In this document: piece by piece, positions 14,081-28,246 of the stretch | Layout: every line of letters starts with the position of its first letter | Numbering within the stretch: the stretch's first letter is position 1 | Origin: Phytoseiulus persimilis | Taxonomy: Eukaryota > Arthropoda > Arachnida > Mesostigmata > Phytoseiidae | Direction: 5' to 3' | NCBI GenBank assembly: GCA_037576195.1 | Contig: CM075102.1 | Span: forward strand, 45,690,745 to 45,754,744 | DNA: 64,000 nucleotides | Made by a program: the position numbers and the translations under genes | The notes under the pieces: generated by a model | Told to the model about the DNA's origin: nothing | Databases searched by the model: none | Seen by the model: the letters and a program-made list of their open reading frames with translations, nothing else

Positions 14081-17000
14081 GGCCCTGGCCTCCCGCAGGG
14101 AAGTGCGTTCACGGAGCCTAGGAGGCACCTGCCTCACAACCACCTCGTCGTAATGGCTTTCCACGAACGCAGCGTCTTCCGAATTGGGGGACTCGAAATG
14201 GGAAGAGCCTGCAGCCATTCCTCGGAGGGAAGGTCAAGAAGATGAAAGCACCATGTCGGCCGATTTTGACGAGCCTCTCTCGTACCGAAATCGCTCTACG
14301 TTCGTTACGACCCGGGTCGCCAGATCAGAGAGCAACAGTGTAATTTGTGGTACGCAACGGAAATCGGCCGGGTACTTGGCCACTCGGAGACTGTGGAGAG
14401 CAAGTCTTTAAATCTGCGTTTCCATCGGATGTTTATTTTCGTCCGCGTGTTGCGGACCCCTGTGTCGTCATCGGTGGAGCTCAAGAAGGCTGTCTGACCA
14501 TGTGCATGCGAACGAGCCTTTCCCGTGAGCCATAAACAAAGAGGTACCGTCCCATTCCGCTCTGCTCGTCTTAACGCTGATGAGTGCTCCCGCAATATCC
14601 ATTCAACAACATGGACCGAATCCGTAAACATTCACCCATAGGTAGTATTATGCGCCGCTCGATTGGAAAGCTAACATTGGTGCAAGCTAGCAAGCTCTGT
14701 TGATAGTTTACGAAGCCGGCGGCGATTAATTCGCTGGAAGAATGACCGATCGAACGCGTTCATTCCCTGGGAGACGAGGGGTTTCTGGAGGGGTAGAGGG
14801 GAAACCGCGCTGGGATGGTGCAGGACGTCGCTGAACTCGGCGGAGGCGGATACGCCGGTTTCGATTTGAAGCGTGAGCTACTACTGCTCGAGTCCAAGGA
14901 AGTATGAATTCATTGACCGCGAAGAACGGAAGAAGAAAAAACGTAGAGATATCGCGTCGGTTTGGAAAACGCCATCGCTGCGTGGTGGCCATTTGGAGAT
15001 AGGCCCAGAGCCGTCTCGGTCTAACGCGCTCGGCGGAATGACTCGGGTTTGAGAGTCATTGGATGGAATTTCCGCGCGTTCTTCTCAAACGGAATATACT
15101 CGCCGAGAAGTTATTCAACGTCACTGTGACAGTTTAGCTACGCCGGAAAAATCTTCGCAACTGAAAACGAGCAGCCATCTCCTTCATTCAGTTCTGACCA
15201 CCGAAGGCAGAGGGGGTTCTTGCTCCACTCGAGATCCTTTTTCCAGTCGGTTTTCCCTCTCAGTCGGGCGAAAACTACCCGAGCCGATTTCTCCCGCTCC
15301 GATGATCGAGACATTTGTGCAGAGAAACTGAAGTGCAATACGAATAACAACGCGTCCCAAATGTCATAAAGCGGCTACGAACAGCTCCAACATCGGAGTT
15401 TTCTTCATGGGCACGAGTAGACGGGGGGCTTTCCGGGGTTCGGGTTCCGATAGAACCCGGCAGCTGGCAGCAGCTTGAATTGAAAGATGCGGCAAATATG
15501 CGCATCGAAGCCAGTGAATTGGCGGAGCGAGTATTGGAATGGTGGGTGGATGACGGAGAAAGGAGAAAAGGGTGCTCGGAACGTGCACTGCGACACGAGT
15601 ACAACAGCGAGGAGGAATGTTGTACGAACTCGGAGTTGTTGCATACGACTCGATCGAGCTCCGGATAGACCGATGCGAGACGTGGGACCAGAGAAAAAGT
15701 TGCTTCGGAGCTTCCCATTCGGTGGAAAAGTGATAAAAACCCATAAACACAACCGCCCTGCCGAGAACTATTACTGCGAGAAAAAACCGTAGAGGTCGAG
15801 CAGTGGTTCCCGGACGTGGTGTCTGCCGCAATGGAACGAACCCCGGCTGATTGAACCTTTCCAAGCTTTCCCACAGCGGCAGGAGCCGAGTATCTTCTTC
15901 TTCTCCGAGATTTGTTCCAGACACCACCTCTCCGATGTTGGAGATATCTCTAGAGATCTTGTGATGATGCCGCCGTTTCCTACCCATCGTCGGTCCGCGA
16001 CAGCCTCGTATTTCCCTGAGTTGTGGCGAGGGATCGAACCTCCCTGAAAGAAGTCTTGCTGCGAGCGGCGGCAGAGTGACAGATGGAGCGTGTTTATCTG
16101 CCACTCAGACGAGCTAATTTCGGCAGCAACTCGCAACCCGGTTAGTTCCCACGCAATCGGGGAATTTATGGCCTAAAACAGACCCAACAACAACAGCAGC
16201 GGCGGCGACGACAGATCACGCAGCCGAATCGATGTTAAGAGATAACCAGTTCAGAAATTGGTTCTCACGTGAAGCTTGTGACTTTATTTGGCAAAGTTCA
16301 GATAGTGAACGTTCCAGAAGTGAGAATCGCTATAGTTTCAGCTTTTTTAACGCGACCGAGCGATTCCTAGATATTAGATAACGGCGCGATGACCGGGTAA
16401 GTTCCTTTGAGCGACGCCTCAGCTCTGAACGCTTAATTGAAAATCTAGACTCGCTCGATTCGCTCATTCGCGGGCTCAGCTCCGATTTTACTCAGGAATG
16501 CCTTCCGACTCCGACCGAGACTTCGCGAACATCGCACGGTAAGCGTCGCTCTTCTTGTTTTTGGTGGATGTTATAAGTCACTGACCACACCCCCTGATGA
16601 AGCTCGCGGGTACGAAACCATCGCAGGATCGTCTATTCCGCCGTTCACCCAAACAGCGCTCTGCGTGAGAGAATGGCACGATCAGGATTCAAGAGTTACG
16701 TGCGACAATTTAGGAACTATGGAGAAGAGCTGATATGTAACCGACGACTTGTGGTGCTCGGGCGGCCTCTTTCGGGGGCGAGTTTCCGTCTCCATGATCC
16801 ATATTTCTAGTCTACTCAGAATCCTAGGACTCGGAGAGCGTGCCCCGCGCGGATCTTCAGAAGCCGGAAAAAGTCTTGAAGTGTTCGCTCGATTCTATTG
16901 GACACTCAATTCGAATTGGGCAGCTGGGAAATCCGCAGCCTCACTGGGTCGAATCACGACAAGAGACAGTTGATAGGTCGACGTGTTCGTAACAGAGCGC

Positions 17001-20000
17001 GCGATAGCATCAGCCGCTCAGGGTGCTACAAGACCAGCCTTGCCATCGATCTCCATTATTTGGAAATCCGCCTCTATCCATCATGTATCCCTGATCTATT
17101 TCGAATCGTTCATCCCGATTATGCTGCCACAACCGCGCGACCGTCACTTTCAGAAGGTCCTACGGTCAGGTCTCCCCATTCTCGGGAGGAATCTCGCTAC
17201 GGTTCGCGCTTCCTTCTCCACCGCGGCTCTGTAAAGCGTGCCAACAACAGAGCTCAACGGTATTCACACGGATGCCTCCCTTCATTCAGAGATCTCTCTT
17301 GGTGCTGATTGTGAGTTCTCATGAGATACCAGCTACTCAAGCTGAACCTGCCCATCGGTTCGTCTGCCAGAGGGGGCCCCAGCTCTGTCAGTCAGCGTAA
17401 ATTGGAAACAACGGATGCTTAGGGAAGCGCTCAGAGCAGCCCGCCTTCATTCCGCGTAATTCCGAATCTCTAGAGATGCAGCAGACCATCGCAAGACCTT
17501 TTTGTCGTCCTGCTCACAAAGCGGAGTACCTGAGTCGCAGCTATTTGGCCGGTGAGCGTCTATCTGATCCGAAAATTCCCGGTATCCCACAGACTGCTCC
17601 TTGACAGCAATCAAATCTGACAGTCTCGGGGAACGAGAGAGAACGTTAACAAGAGAACGACTCCACACAGGGTTCTAAAAGGCTCCCCTTCTTCGAGCCC
17701 CGTTCATCCTTCCTGTCGGAGTCGTTATCGCCATCGCCCAATTCTGATTCGGACGTCGGATTACGAACATTTCGAGAAAGCCACTACTTCCGACGCAGAA
17801 GTGTATTTTAAAACCTCCGCACAAAAGATGGGATGGTTGTCAAATGTTCTCACTACCGTTTTTCGAAATCCTGCCCCGGCGGAATGAGTCAAGTTCCTCG
17901 GAGAGACCACATGAGCGCGACAGATCATCTCGAATTCGATTTTCCGGAAGAGCATCCTCGGAGTTCGCATCGATGGTCTGAATCGACGCCAGAGCGTTAT
18001 TCGATCCAAGATGCTCCGATGTATCGGAATTGTCCTCGAACTCGACGCCGCTGCCGCCGCAAACACTTTCGGCTAGAATGATGCATTGTCCCGCTAAACT
18101 ATTGGGTGTATCGAGCGATTCTCCGATGCTCGATCCAACAACGCGCTCAGCACGGCCGAAGAATCGGAGGGATGATTCGCGTGGCCGTCGCTCAAGCAAG
18201 CAGCAGAAAGCAGGTTCGAATGAAAAGTCTCTCGGTCGTTGCCGTGAGGTAGCCGAAGGCCAGTCGAGGAGCTACCGAATGTCTTTGTTGCGGACCGAAC
18301 TTGGCTCCAGATTCCGGGTGAGAATCGATTGGCAGAGGTTTCCTGCTCGAGCTCAAGAGTTCGAACCACTGAAACCACCCAACAGACAGCCAGTTCCAAG
18401 GTGGGGCTTGAAACGTAATGTTCCCGTCTCGGACTCGGCGGCCTCTGCAAAACACGTCCAGCTGTCCGGGGTTTTCCTTTGACTGCCGGAGAGGATCGGA
18501 ACGATGAGAACGCGCTCCTCCTGGAAAAGTTTTCCCCCGTTCCGAGAAAGGATGTCAATGAGCCCCGGGAGATGATGATACGCAGTCAACCGTAATCGGT
18601 GATTACGGATGCGGCTCGCCCAAGCAATGAACTCTGCGCGAGGGGCGAATGGAGAGCTGAATGGAAATCGGAGAACACTTGAGGAACGCGGCAAGCGAGG
18701 GAAAACGACATGAGACATTGTGAGAGAACGCGGCCGAGTCCTCGGTTTCATCTTGAATCGCCGGGTTGTGATTAAAACGAGGAGAGGCCTGATGAAAACA
18801 TCTTTTGAGAGATAAACGTTCACAATAGAGACTCCGTTCCCCTCGATTCGTCGGAAGGCTTCTCGACGAGCCGATTAACTGGTATCCATCTTCGGGTGCG
18901 GAAAAAGCGGCACCACCCCACATGGACGTAGAAACAGCAGAATCATCCCGAGCGAGGGGAGCGAAGCTTCTCATGCACTCTGACATACGGCCAGCACGAT
19001 CGCAGACGGACGAACTGAAACAGGGTCACCTCGGAAGAGAAAGCGAGAGCATGTCATGGAATACGAATGAGAGGACATGAATGGATGCGCACGAAAACGA
19101 AATCTGTGCTCACCGCTAAGGAGCCGCAGGCGACCGGCAGCACCACCTTGGCTCTAACGCTGCGTCGGCAAATGAGAGGACCGAGACACATCTGGGCATC
19201 TGTGGCTCGTCAAGGGTTCAAGTTTTTTAATCGACCAAAAAGTATGACACTGAGTGTCAAAGTCGAGTCACTACATTGTGACCAGCGGAGGTAAGTCTGC
19301 GATCTTCCGAGGCCACCCTGTCACGTCAGGTGAGAATTAGAATCCATTTTTGGAGAAAGGTCTAAGGAACGGACCGAACGCACCGAGGGATTCGACAGAA
19401 TATCGGGCTTTTCGACTTGAACCGCTCGCGCTCTAATTTGTGAAAGAATCCTTGTTTTCATGGTGAACCAATGCACATGCCGTGCCCACGAAAGACCCGG
19501 TGAGCGACGTCATGTGCGTGAGCATCGATCGACGCTGCAAGTTTCGCCGGCTTTGGATAGCGGAGTTGGGGTGCCCACATTCCTACAGAACGGGGCGCAG
19601 CCTCCAGAGGAATCGCTCCTTTTCATGTCGGAAACGCCAAGAGTCTTCCCGATCATTCGTGACTGCACGAGGCCGATACTCCTGCTAGCTGATAACGCTA
19701 CGTCTGTCGTGGACGACGACACCGGTGTTAACGGTTCGTCGTACCCCGATGAGGAGGATTTTCAGATCCTCGAGCCGGGGATTCATCGGAGGTTTTAAGT
19801 CTGGGGACCACGGGAAATGTCGATAATCGACCTTTAGAGCTGAGGCTTGCCGACACTGTACGTTCGCAAAAATCGTTCTCGCTCGGTTTCCAGAATGGCA
19901 ATGAGGTTTAGTGGAGTCGAATGATTCCGCATAGTCGACTAGGTAGCATGAAAATAGAGCCACAAGGGCCTCATTAGCAGCGCTTATCCGACGCGTTCCC

Positions 20001-23000
20001 TCGATTTCGACCTGGACCTCAGGGGGAGTTGCCCTAAAGCCGAAACTTCCAGAATTCGTCTCATCGTTCCAAGTACCATCACGTCTCCAATACGTCGGCG
20101 AGAAGCCAACTCGACGCTTCGGTCTTCGCGTGACTCCGTTCAATTTAATACACGCGCCGACTCACGATTAATTGCTCCGCAACAGACAGTTAGAGGCCGC
20201 CGTTCGATGGGTGTCAAAGAAACCTCACGCATGGAGCCCTGATTCGTACTCGTCGAGTAGGTCATCGACAAGCGCTTACGTCGGAAATTTTTGGGATTTC
20301 CCCGCACAGAAGGAAGTTACCCTGTGATCCGTTCGCACATGATTAGCTACCATGTTTCGGTTGAGACCCCGGGGGGAGAATGCCACCCACTCCGGCAGTT
20401 TCGTACCTGAGATTCCGACTCGAGGATGTGCAGCGAACTTGTGTACTTGCGTGAGACGGCCGGCGATGCGAGACCGGAGTTCTCTGTCGAAGGGTCGGGC
20501 CGATAGAACAAACCGAGGAGAGCACGAACATCTCCTTTCACGAGGGAACAGTCCTGCTCTTGCAGGTTGTGAACCCGTCGCCTCAATTTGAATATCAAAT
20601 ATCATCGGCCTTCGAAGCTATTTTCCCGAAATCATCCCCGTTGACGCGAGGTCTTCCTCGTTTTAGCTTTCAGGAGCGCCGGCTCGAAGTACGCGGAGAG
20701 ATATTCGATCTGGGTCCGAATTTTTCGTTGATAATCTTCTTTTATTCTCTCACCGCTTCCATAATCGGCTCCGTCGGAGGCTTTGTTCCGAAGAGCGACG
20801 CCGTCGCTAAACCAAACGTCAGAGCGGGTACTCCGTCGGACGGACGGCCACGGGGATCGTAACTCGCTTTCCTTTGAAGAAGAACGTGTGCCTTATAGCG
20901 GATGCATCTTGACGTCGTCAGCCGGCGCGCGGGCCAGTCAGTCAAGGGTGCCCCTTAATTGTGGCGCCTGAGCCCTTATTCTTGGTGACGGGATCGCTTC
21001 GAATCCACCTCTGCTTCCGCCTCATCAAGCACGCATCCGTAAAAGCGGTCTGCGTTTCGAGAGCAAATCAACAGCTCTCGGTGACTGCGGCGGAAGAGTA
21101 CCAGAGCGTACCAAACCAGCTAACCCATTAATCCTCAACTCGTCCATCTTCTTTCGAGATCGCGTTTTGAGCCACTTCCGTATCCCTGGTGTGGAGTACT
21201 CGGCTGCAGTAGATCGGCACCAAGGAACCTTGGCCGAGCTGGGGAGTTACCAACTGCGGGGCAAACGGACCGGCTCCAATCACTAGCCGGGATTGAATTC
21301 TCGGTAGAAAGATCGCCGAGCCGCGTCCAGGGTCCAGTCGATTCTCTGTGAGCCACCGGCTGACAGCGGAAGGTTTGCCTTGCCGCAATCCACCCACAAC
21401 TCTCAGCCTTCGGCAGCCTAATCAAAGCTAACGAAGCCTGCGGAGGATCGGGCCGCGCGGGAGCCCCTCGAGAGAAGACTTCATTGAAAATACGCGTTTC
21501 GTTCGTCGCCAACCGGGCGATATCGAGAGGTGTAAATACCTGATTGCTCGCACACCGGCGTGTTTGCTTTCCTTTCCGCTCATGTGTCGGTGAGCGTGTT
21601 TGTTTGTGTAGGCATCCGCCGCAAGCAAACCTCATCATCCGGAACGGGACGCGCAGGTGGCTTCGATGACCGTACTCTGCCCCTTCTGCGTGGATTTCGG
21701 TAAAGTCGCCGATTGTGAGTCCCTCCACCCGACCGTTGTCTCTCATTGGCTCGTTACGGCTCGCTGTGCAACGGCTTGGGCGGATCGGGCCGCGAACAGG
21801 CTGCACTAACGAATCGCAAACACATTCCCTTTCTGGTCAAGTGTCGGCGCACATTTCCATAAATATGCGATCTCAACGAGCCGGCGTGAGTTCTTTGTCC
21901 GGCCATGATGCCACGGATCGTCCGCTCGTTACGTCCCCGATCGGTGTAGCGATTGTTGCAAAAATTGGTGTTGCACTTCCTCGAGGACAGAGACTGATTA
22001 ACATAATCACTATGGAGAGAGCCAGAAGCACGACGTGCTTCAGCGCAAGCGACAATCAACCGCCTGTCATCTTGGTTGCGTCTTGGATGGCACTTAAAGT
22101 ATAATTAGCATTATTAACACATCTGGCCGAGGAGACTCTCCCCGAATCACTTCGAGTTGCGCCTCACCCAGGGGACGAGGCAGGAAGCCGAAGTGGCTTC
22201 AGCCCGAACCGGGGGCGGTTTCGAAAACGAACGTCAGCGACAGCAACCACACTCGCCGCGGCGGAAAAGTTTCAGTTCCTTGGTCGAGGCCCTCGAGGAG
22301 TCCTGTGACTTTCCGGTTATTGAAGACGATGTTTGGAAGCAACGGAATTGACGTCAGTGTCACTTTACGGCTGAACCTCCAGGAGTCCCGATGCGAGGGA
22401 GCGAGCCGGTCAACTCACAGAAAGTTGCTGTGTAACAACCGAATGTTGATGCGAATGCTCGGGAAAGATTTCCGACGGCGCTTCAGTATCCGTTGACGCT
22501 TCCCGAGATCCTTCGAGACCGAAAAAGCGGCTAACCACCGAATGCAACGAAAATGCGAAAAGGAGGAGTGTTTCTATGGAATCGACGTTCCCAATTCAAG
22601 GGAGCGTTGAAAGAACGACCACTGCCTTCAAGACGACGAAATGTTCGAGACACCACCTTCTGCCGTAACCTTCTACGACACAGCGGCAAAGATCGACTCG
22701 TCCCGCCGATCCCCCTCGCTATCGATCGCAGTTGGGTTTCGTGGGCGATTCCACTGCCTGCGGCGGAAGTCTCAGCAAACAGTCCCCCACAACTGGAGTC
22801 TGGAACGTCCTCGACATCACTCATGATCGCCTGGCATTTGGATGTGACCGGTTGGAAAGTTGGGCAAGACGCAAGCTCCGATATAGGAGACCAAAGTTTC
22901 TTTTCCGTAGGGCTTCTCAGCTCGGTCCCGATCGAGACAGATTCTACAAGACTTTATCAAGCTTCGCCGCCTGATGTATCGCAAGCGTCCGCTTCCCGAT

Positions 23001-25544
23001 CTTCGCCAGGGAGCGCCAACCGACCGACCACGACTGAGAGCGAGGCTTGGAACGGGACAAATACATCGTCGCAGAAACGCACTCAATGAATGTCAGAGTT
23101 GAACATTCGCTAAAAGCAAGGGTCCGGTCGTGGAAAAATGTCTTCAGCGATAACGCCGAAAGGTAGAGTCGTTGCTGTCATCGCAGGGTAACGACCACTG
23201 GAATGAGCTCACGGGGAAGCGCAGAAAGTAATAAAGAAAGATTCGCAGAACTGCGCAACTCGGGACTAAAACCTCCGAGATTCCAATAAACTTTTATTAC
23301 CGCTCCGGCGAGCGACCAAGAGTGTCTCAGTCTAGGCTTCAGCGTCTCTCGCAGCCGGCTGAGTAAACCGAGGACGCTCACATTTGAACCTTCAAAAACG
23401 GAGTACTGCGCTCCTGGGCCTACTCTCGATATGTGTGGAGGAAATCTGGTTCGACTCAATAGGAGGCTGCTTTCTATTGTTTAGATCTCGTCAGAGAGGA
23501 GCTTCTGACACCAGAACATCTGTCCCTCCCGTGAATTCGTACCCCGGCATTTTTCCGTTCTTTTTTTGCGAGTGCCTGGTAGAGCGCGCCGTTCTAGAGC
23601 GAACCTGAGTCTCCGAAATCGTTCCAGTTGTGCAAGCGCGAGCGGAGCAAACGGGCTCGAGTTCTCTCACTCCACCTCGGATCGTCGAGCATTGTGCCGC
23701 CGACGCTAGCGCGAGCCTTTGGAAAGCTCCCACTGGAGCGCCGCAAGCCCAAGGTGGGAAGTGTGATTCAATCTCTGGACAATTACGGGGGAATCGTGCG
23801 CGAAATTCAATCTCACAGCGGACAGCCCTCGTTCAGATTTTCGAATTCGATAGCGCTGAACTCTGTCCAAATCGCGCTTCTTCTATGTCTCTCTCTTTCC
23901 TCCCATAGCCTCTCTCACAGGATCGAGAGGCACCCGGAGTAAACCAAAATTCAGTTTTTAACTCCGAGACTAGTTCACCATCTGCCCGCACAGGAAATTC
24001 GGAACTCTGTGGGTTCGCACAGCCGGAGGCTCCCGGTGTCACAAGCTTCCCCAGCGTTCGTGCGAACCGGGCTCATAACCAAAACGAAACAGTCCTTAGC
24101 TCGTTGAACATTTCGTCGAACGATTCATCGAGCGACAGAAGTGCCGAAACGAGACTTTTCAACGCTCCCATGATGTTTTCCACCGCCGCGACTTCGCCGA
24201 ACTTCATCGCACGCGCGTATTTCCGCCACACAGAAAACGGTTGCGATTGTGTCTCGGGCGACAACAAAAACAAGCGCCAGCGTTTTTCTCGCGAGGTTGC
24301 GAGAGGTTGCAAAGCTGCGAAAAAAAGCAAGAGAAGGGAAATGAGTTCCGAACGCCACTAGTGAAAACACTTTGGCTCCCATTGTTTATCTGGTGATTTA
24401 CGACACGATGTTCTGAGGTTGACGTTCATGCCGAAAAAATAAGCTGGCCAGATCGGAGAGATCGGCAGAGAGCCGGCGATCGACCGACTCGTCCTGCCTG
24501 GCCCGAAGTAGCTCATAAGTTATGTCAATGCGGAGCCAGGCACAGATCGTGCATTGAAAAATCACGCTGTGCCACAAAAGCCGCCAAGAAGCGCGGAAAC
24601 AGATTGAAGAAGGCAAGCCTCTCTTCCGGGAGACCTCCGCAACGACAAGGCGACCTCTTATCACCGGCCGTCGTTGATGCGAGAAATCTGCGATGAAACT
24701 TCCGTTCAAGGTACACAACGGACGCTCGGGAAAGGGATTGTCTCTCCATGTTAATATGAGGACTATAAACTTCGTCGTCCCTAGTAAAGCACATACGCCG
24801 AGATTACTCCCAAGTCATAACTTCCTATAGGAGTCAGAGCTGCTGCTGCTGCCGCTGTTACCGCCACTGCTGGGCCTTAAACCTAGGGTTGGGTTGACCA
24901 GGTCGCTCTCTGCGCCGCTTGGACAGCCGTGTAGGTGGCTGCGATAGGAAACTAATAAGGCCCCTTTCCGAAGACGAGAGGTTTTATTCACTCTTCGGTC
25001 ACGGCAAACGGTTAGAACACGATTTCTTCCTCGCAGCTCACGAGTCATCTCCCCAGAGCCGCAGGTGATCATTCCCGAACTTCCAATTCGGTAATGAGAT
25101 CGCAGGGTTTCAGGAAGGCATTTTTGAACGTCGGTCAGCTCCCATCCGGTCTCTGGGGGTTTTGAGAATCCAACGCCCGCTACCAACCGGGGCAGTTCCG
25201 GCCAGCGTGCTTACAGCGACCTAGTGAAGATTGACCGCTGTTCAAAGCCTGATAACCTCAGAGGCATTTCCATCGATTAATGAGCTATATAACTCGGTGC
25301 TCGGCGATGCGACCCGCCCAAGCAAACATCGCGTATAGAGAGCTCCATTTTCGCTCCGTAGGGGAATAGCGGGAAATGCGTTCCGAAAATAATTAACTGT
25401 CTTTTACAGACTTGCGTAGAGGAATTAGCACTGCTTACTATGCGTCCGCTAACCAATATCAGACGGCGAGCTTTCGTGTCGGCGGCTCTACCCCTCTCTC
25501 CCCGCTAAACTGATCCCTTGCCACGAACTATACGGAGATGGATT

Positions 25545-25580
25545 CTGGATACTCACCTGCAAAGAAGGGAACGACGTTAG
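25545..25580 (-). promoter_or_regulatory. Candidate recursive-splicing ratchet point 1 (zero-nucleotide exon)
   Basis: On the minus strand a perfect branch-point consensus CTAAC (25580-25576) is followed by a pyrimidine tract (about 25573-25561). Then comes GCAG ending at 25557, and immediately GTGAGTATCC starting at 25556. Acceptor and donor are fused without an exon. The site lies 19.2 kb into the intron that starts at 44737; the second such site lies another 16.0 kb on. After splicing here, the upstream exon would again be followed by GTGAGTAT, so the donor is regenerated. It is the strongest splice-like element I found between 1 and 44 kb. Confidence 0.62.
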
Positions 25581-28235
25581 GGGGTCAAGCTTCCTGAGCT
25601 CTTACTTCGAGTGAAACTTCGTCAACTAAACATGCACCGTGGCACTTGACACGCGATCAGCTCGATGGCCACACGACGCCATGACTGGCTTTCTCTGGCA
25701 ATATTTTTCATTTACCGCCGCATCTCACGAAGCGGGATGTCGTGGTGAACATTTCCCTGTAGGCAGCAGCAGCTTTTGTCTTGCGGTTCAAGACTTCAAA
25801 CGAACCGCGACGACTTCTGCTACCCTTTGCCCTTTCCCTCGGCAAAACTCCATCGAGTGCCGCGTCCACGACTAGAGGGTCGCCGTTAATTAAATGGCGA
25901 CATTCTGCGCAAGGGTCAGTCACAGCCAACACAGACAAAGAACGGATGGATGAAACGCAGTGCCGGCGGAGTCGGCGCAAGTTGCAAGAATAAATCTCAC
26001 AGATGGAAGCCTCCGTGGAGCCGGACAGCGTGCTCGACGGTTTATTAAACCTCTGGCCCTGCCACAAGTATGCATTGCCTGGAACAGGAACCGCACCGCA
26101 GCGGCATATGATGGAGAATTCCAAAAGTGCTGAGTCAATATTTACTCAATAGCCACGCTAATGACCCGAGCGCCGACTCTGCTCGGGCCCGGCGCACCGT
26201 TACGATCTCCCGAGGGCTTCGAGCGCGACGGCCACGGCTGCTCCACTGAAAATTATTCGTTCTGATTCCGGTTCTCGGGTCCAAACATTTCGGAAATCGA
26301 CGAAAGTTTGACTTCCCGTTCCACAGACGGAGCCTTATTCCCGGCTGCACGCTTGGACTTTCGGTTATCGCTTTGCTCGTGCGAGAGCAGAGAGCTTTCC
26401 GCGTCGGACCTATTTGGAATTCAAGATGTGTCTCTCTCCGTTCGGAAACGTCGACGTTCGAGCGGCCGCATGATCCGATGCACAGGACTCCGGCTCAGGA
26501 CTGAACGCTGTGGATTTGTCCGTCGTGGGGCATCGTCGGAGACGGAATCATCCTGTATGATCCTCGCTCGGGATCTCGTATGATCGAGTCATCCGAAAGG
26601 CTGCTAGGCTCCGTCGTTCGTTTTGAGGCTCGCGAGCGGAGTTTCAGCTGGTTTGGGGGAGCCGCTGTGGCGAGGTTTCCCCAAAGGAGAAGACGACGAT
26701 GTGAACTGCGAGGAATATCTCCCCTCATTGTCATGAAGTAGACTCTGGTCGCGGGTTTCAACAGGGTAAAAGGCTCGTTTTTCAAGACCAGGGTCCGAGC
26801 CCGGATCCTGCTCGGACGGACCCGAGGAAAGTTCAACGGACAATGAAACAGACATCCGTTTTCATTTCGGTGTAGTTTTTGAACTATCAAACCGTATCCA
26901 CCGAGAATTCGCATACATTCGCGTAGTCGACGACGACACGTGGAGCTCCGACTCGTTCCCGTCTCCTTCAATTCACAGAAGCTCGCCTATAAGGGCGCGT
27001 CCATCACGATTCCTCAAGGGTTCTACTCTTCAGTGGCCTTTCTCTGGCTATTTCGTTCCCCGCCTCAGTCGTTCAATCAATTCTCCCTTTTGCGAAAATT
27101 CCATCCCGAATACTCCAGCCCACTCAGCTGGAGGTTCAAACTGAGCAGATCGACAACTGAAAGGATATTTTCCCGTGAAACTCTCATCGACTCGTCGCCA
27201 CAACTTGAGCTCCTCCTGCGCCCGTTTTACCCACGCGCTCCGTCGCTTGCTGCGCCTCCTTGCCGACCGTGGTTCCGGGAACCGAATGGGAAGGCATGGA
27301 GGCCATCAGCACAGAGGCAAAAACTCCTTGCCAGTCCTCGACTGTCCTCCACCAGAGCTCGGCGAGCGATGACCCTCGCCGTTTCCGCAACTCTAGAAAC
27401 CCATCGCTGAGAGACGCTCCTTTGGCGAGTTCCGGTGTTTTCGCGGATAGTCCTCCGTCTCATGTAGGAGCAATCGGATGATCACCGAGTTCGCTGCTCC
27501 CACCGCCTCCATCGACGTTTGAATTCTCCATTCTGATTGTCGGCTGAGTCGACATTCCCTGGAAGTTTTTCCCGAACGGAGCAGTGGCTTCTCAAGAATG
27601 AGAGCAGATCCCGAGTTGTGAGCCGCAGACAAGACACATCAAAACTTCCCGAGAAGCCTCATGTCCAAGTTTCAGAGCTCTGAAGATGTTCCCGACGTCT
27701 CAACAGAAGGCCGCTCGCGATCAGAATCAACGTCCAGTTCGGAATTTTCCACCGAGCGGAGAGGATCCCTCCCCCCGTCATCGAAAGGTTCCAATTATAT
27801 CGGTCAGAACTACAGGATCGCGATTCGATTTCCAGGTGCCGCCCGATTTCAACTTCTGCCTCTTGGTGAGGCATCCCGTAGACAACGGGGTCAGTTGGAT
27901 GAGGGATGTGGGTGAAAGCACCGGTATGGACACGACTGCAGCGGAAAAATCAAGAGAGGAGCAGAGGTTCGCTATCGCGATTCCCTCTTGGGTGCCGACG
28001 CGCAACCTCTACCGACAATAAAATTCTCCGCCGGTGTTAAGTTCGTTATCAGGCTCGGCCTCGTCGGTCATCCCAACGATGGCGGGAAGAAGAACGACAC
28101 AGTTTGGCAAGTCCATGGGGAAAAGGAGAGGTAGGAGCATTATACATCAGTAGCGGCTCCAGAAGAGTTCTGCTCTTTCGGAGCTCCCCTCTTCAAGCCT
28201 CAGCACAGCGCTCGACGACCCTCACTCGGAAAATT

Positions 28236-28246
28236 GGGGGGGGGGG
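28236..28246. repeat. Homopolymer G(11)
   Basis: Eleven consecutive G residues in the presumed intron. This is a likely length-variable site and a place where assembly or read length can be wrong. Confidence 0.8.

Noticed and set aside
16025..16095. tRNA-like B box on the minus strand (GGTTCGATCC)
   Set aside because: Only four of five T-stem pairs form, and no matching 5' acceptor strand exists at the expected distance, so it is not a tRNA.
15364..16104. 246-codon minus-strand open frame overlapped by 199- and 121-codon frames
   Set aside because: Several frames are open at once, composition is low-information, and no motif is recognised.
19315..19340. Plus-strand CAG|GTGAGA resembling a ratchet site
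   Set aside because: Wrong strand for the gene, a poor pyrimidine tract and a weaker donor than the two accepted sites.
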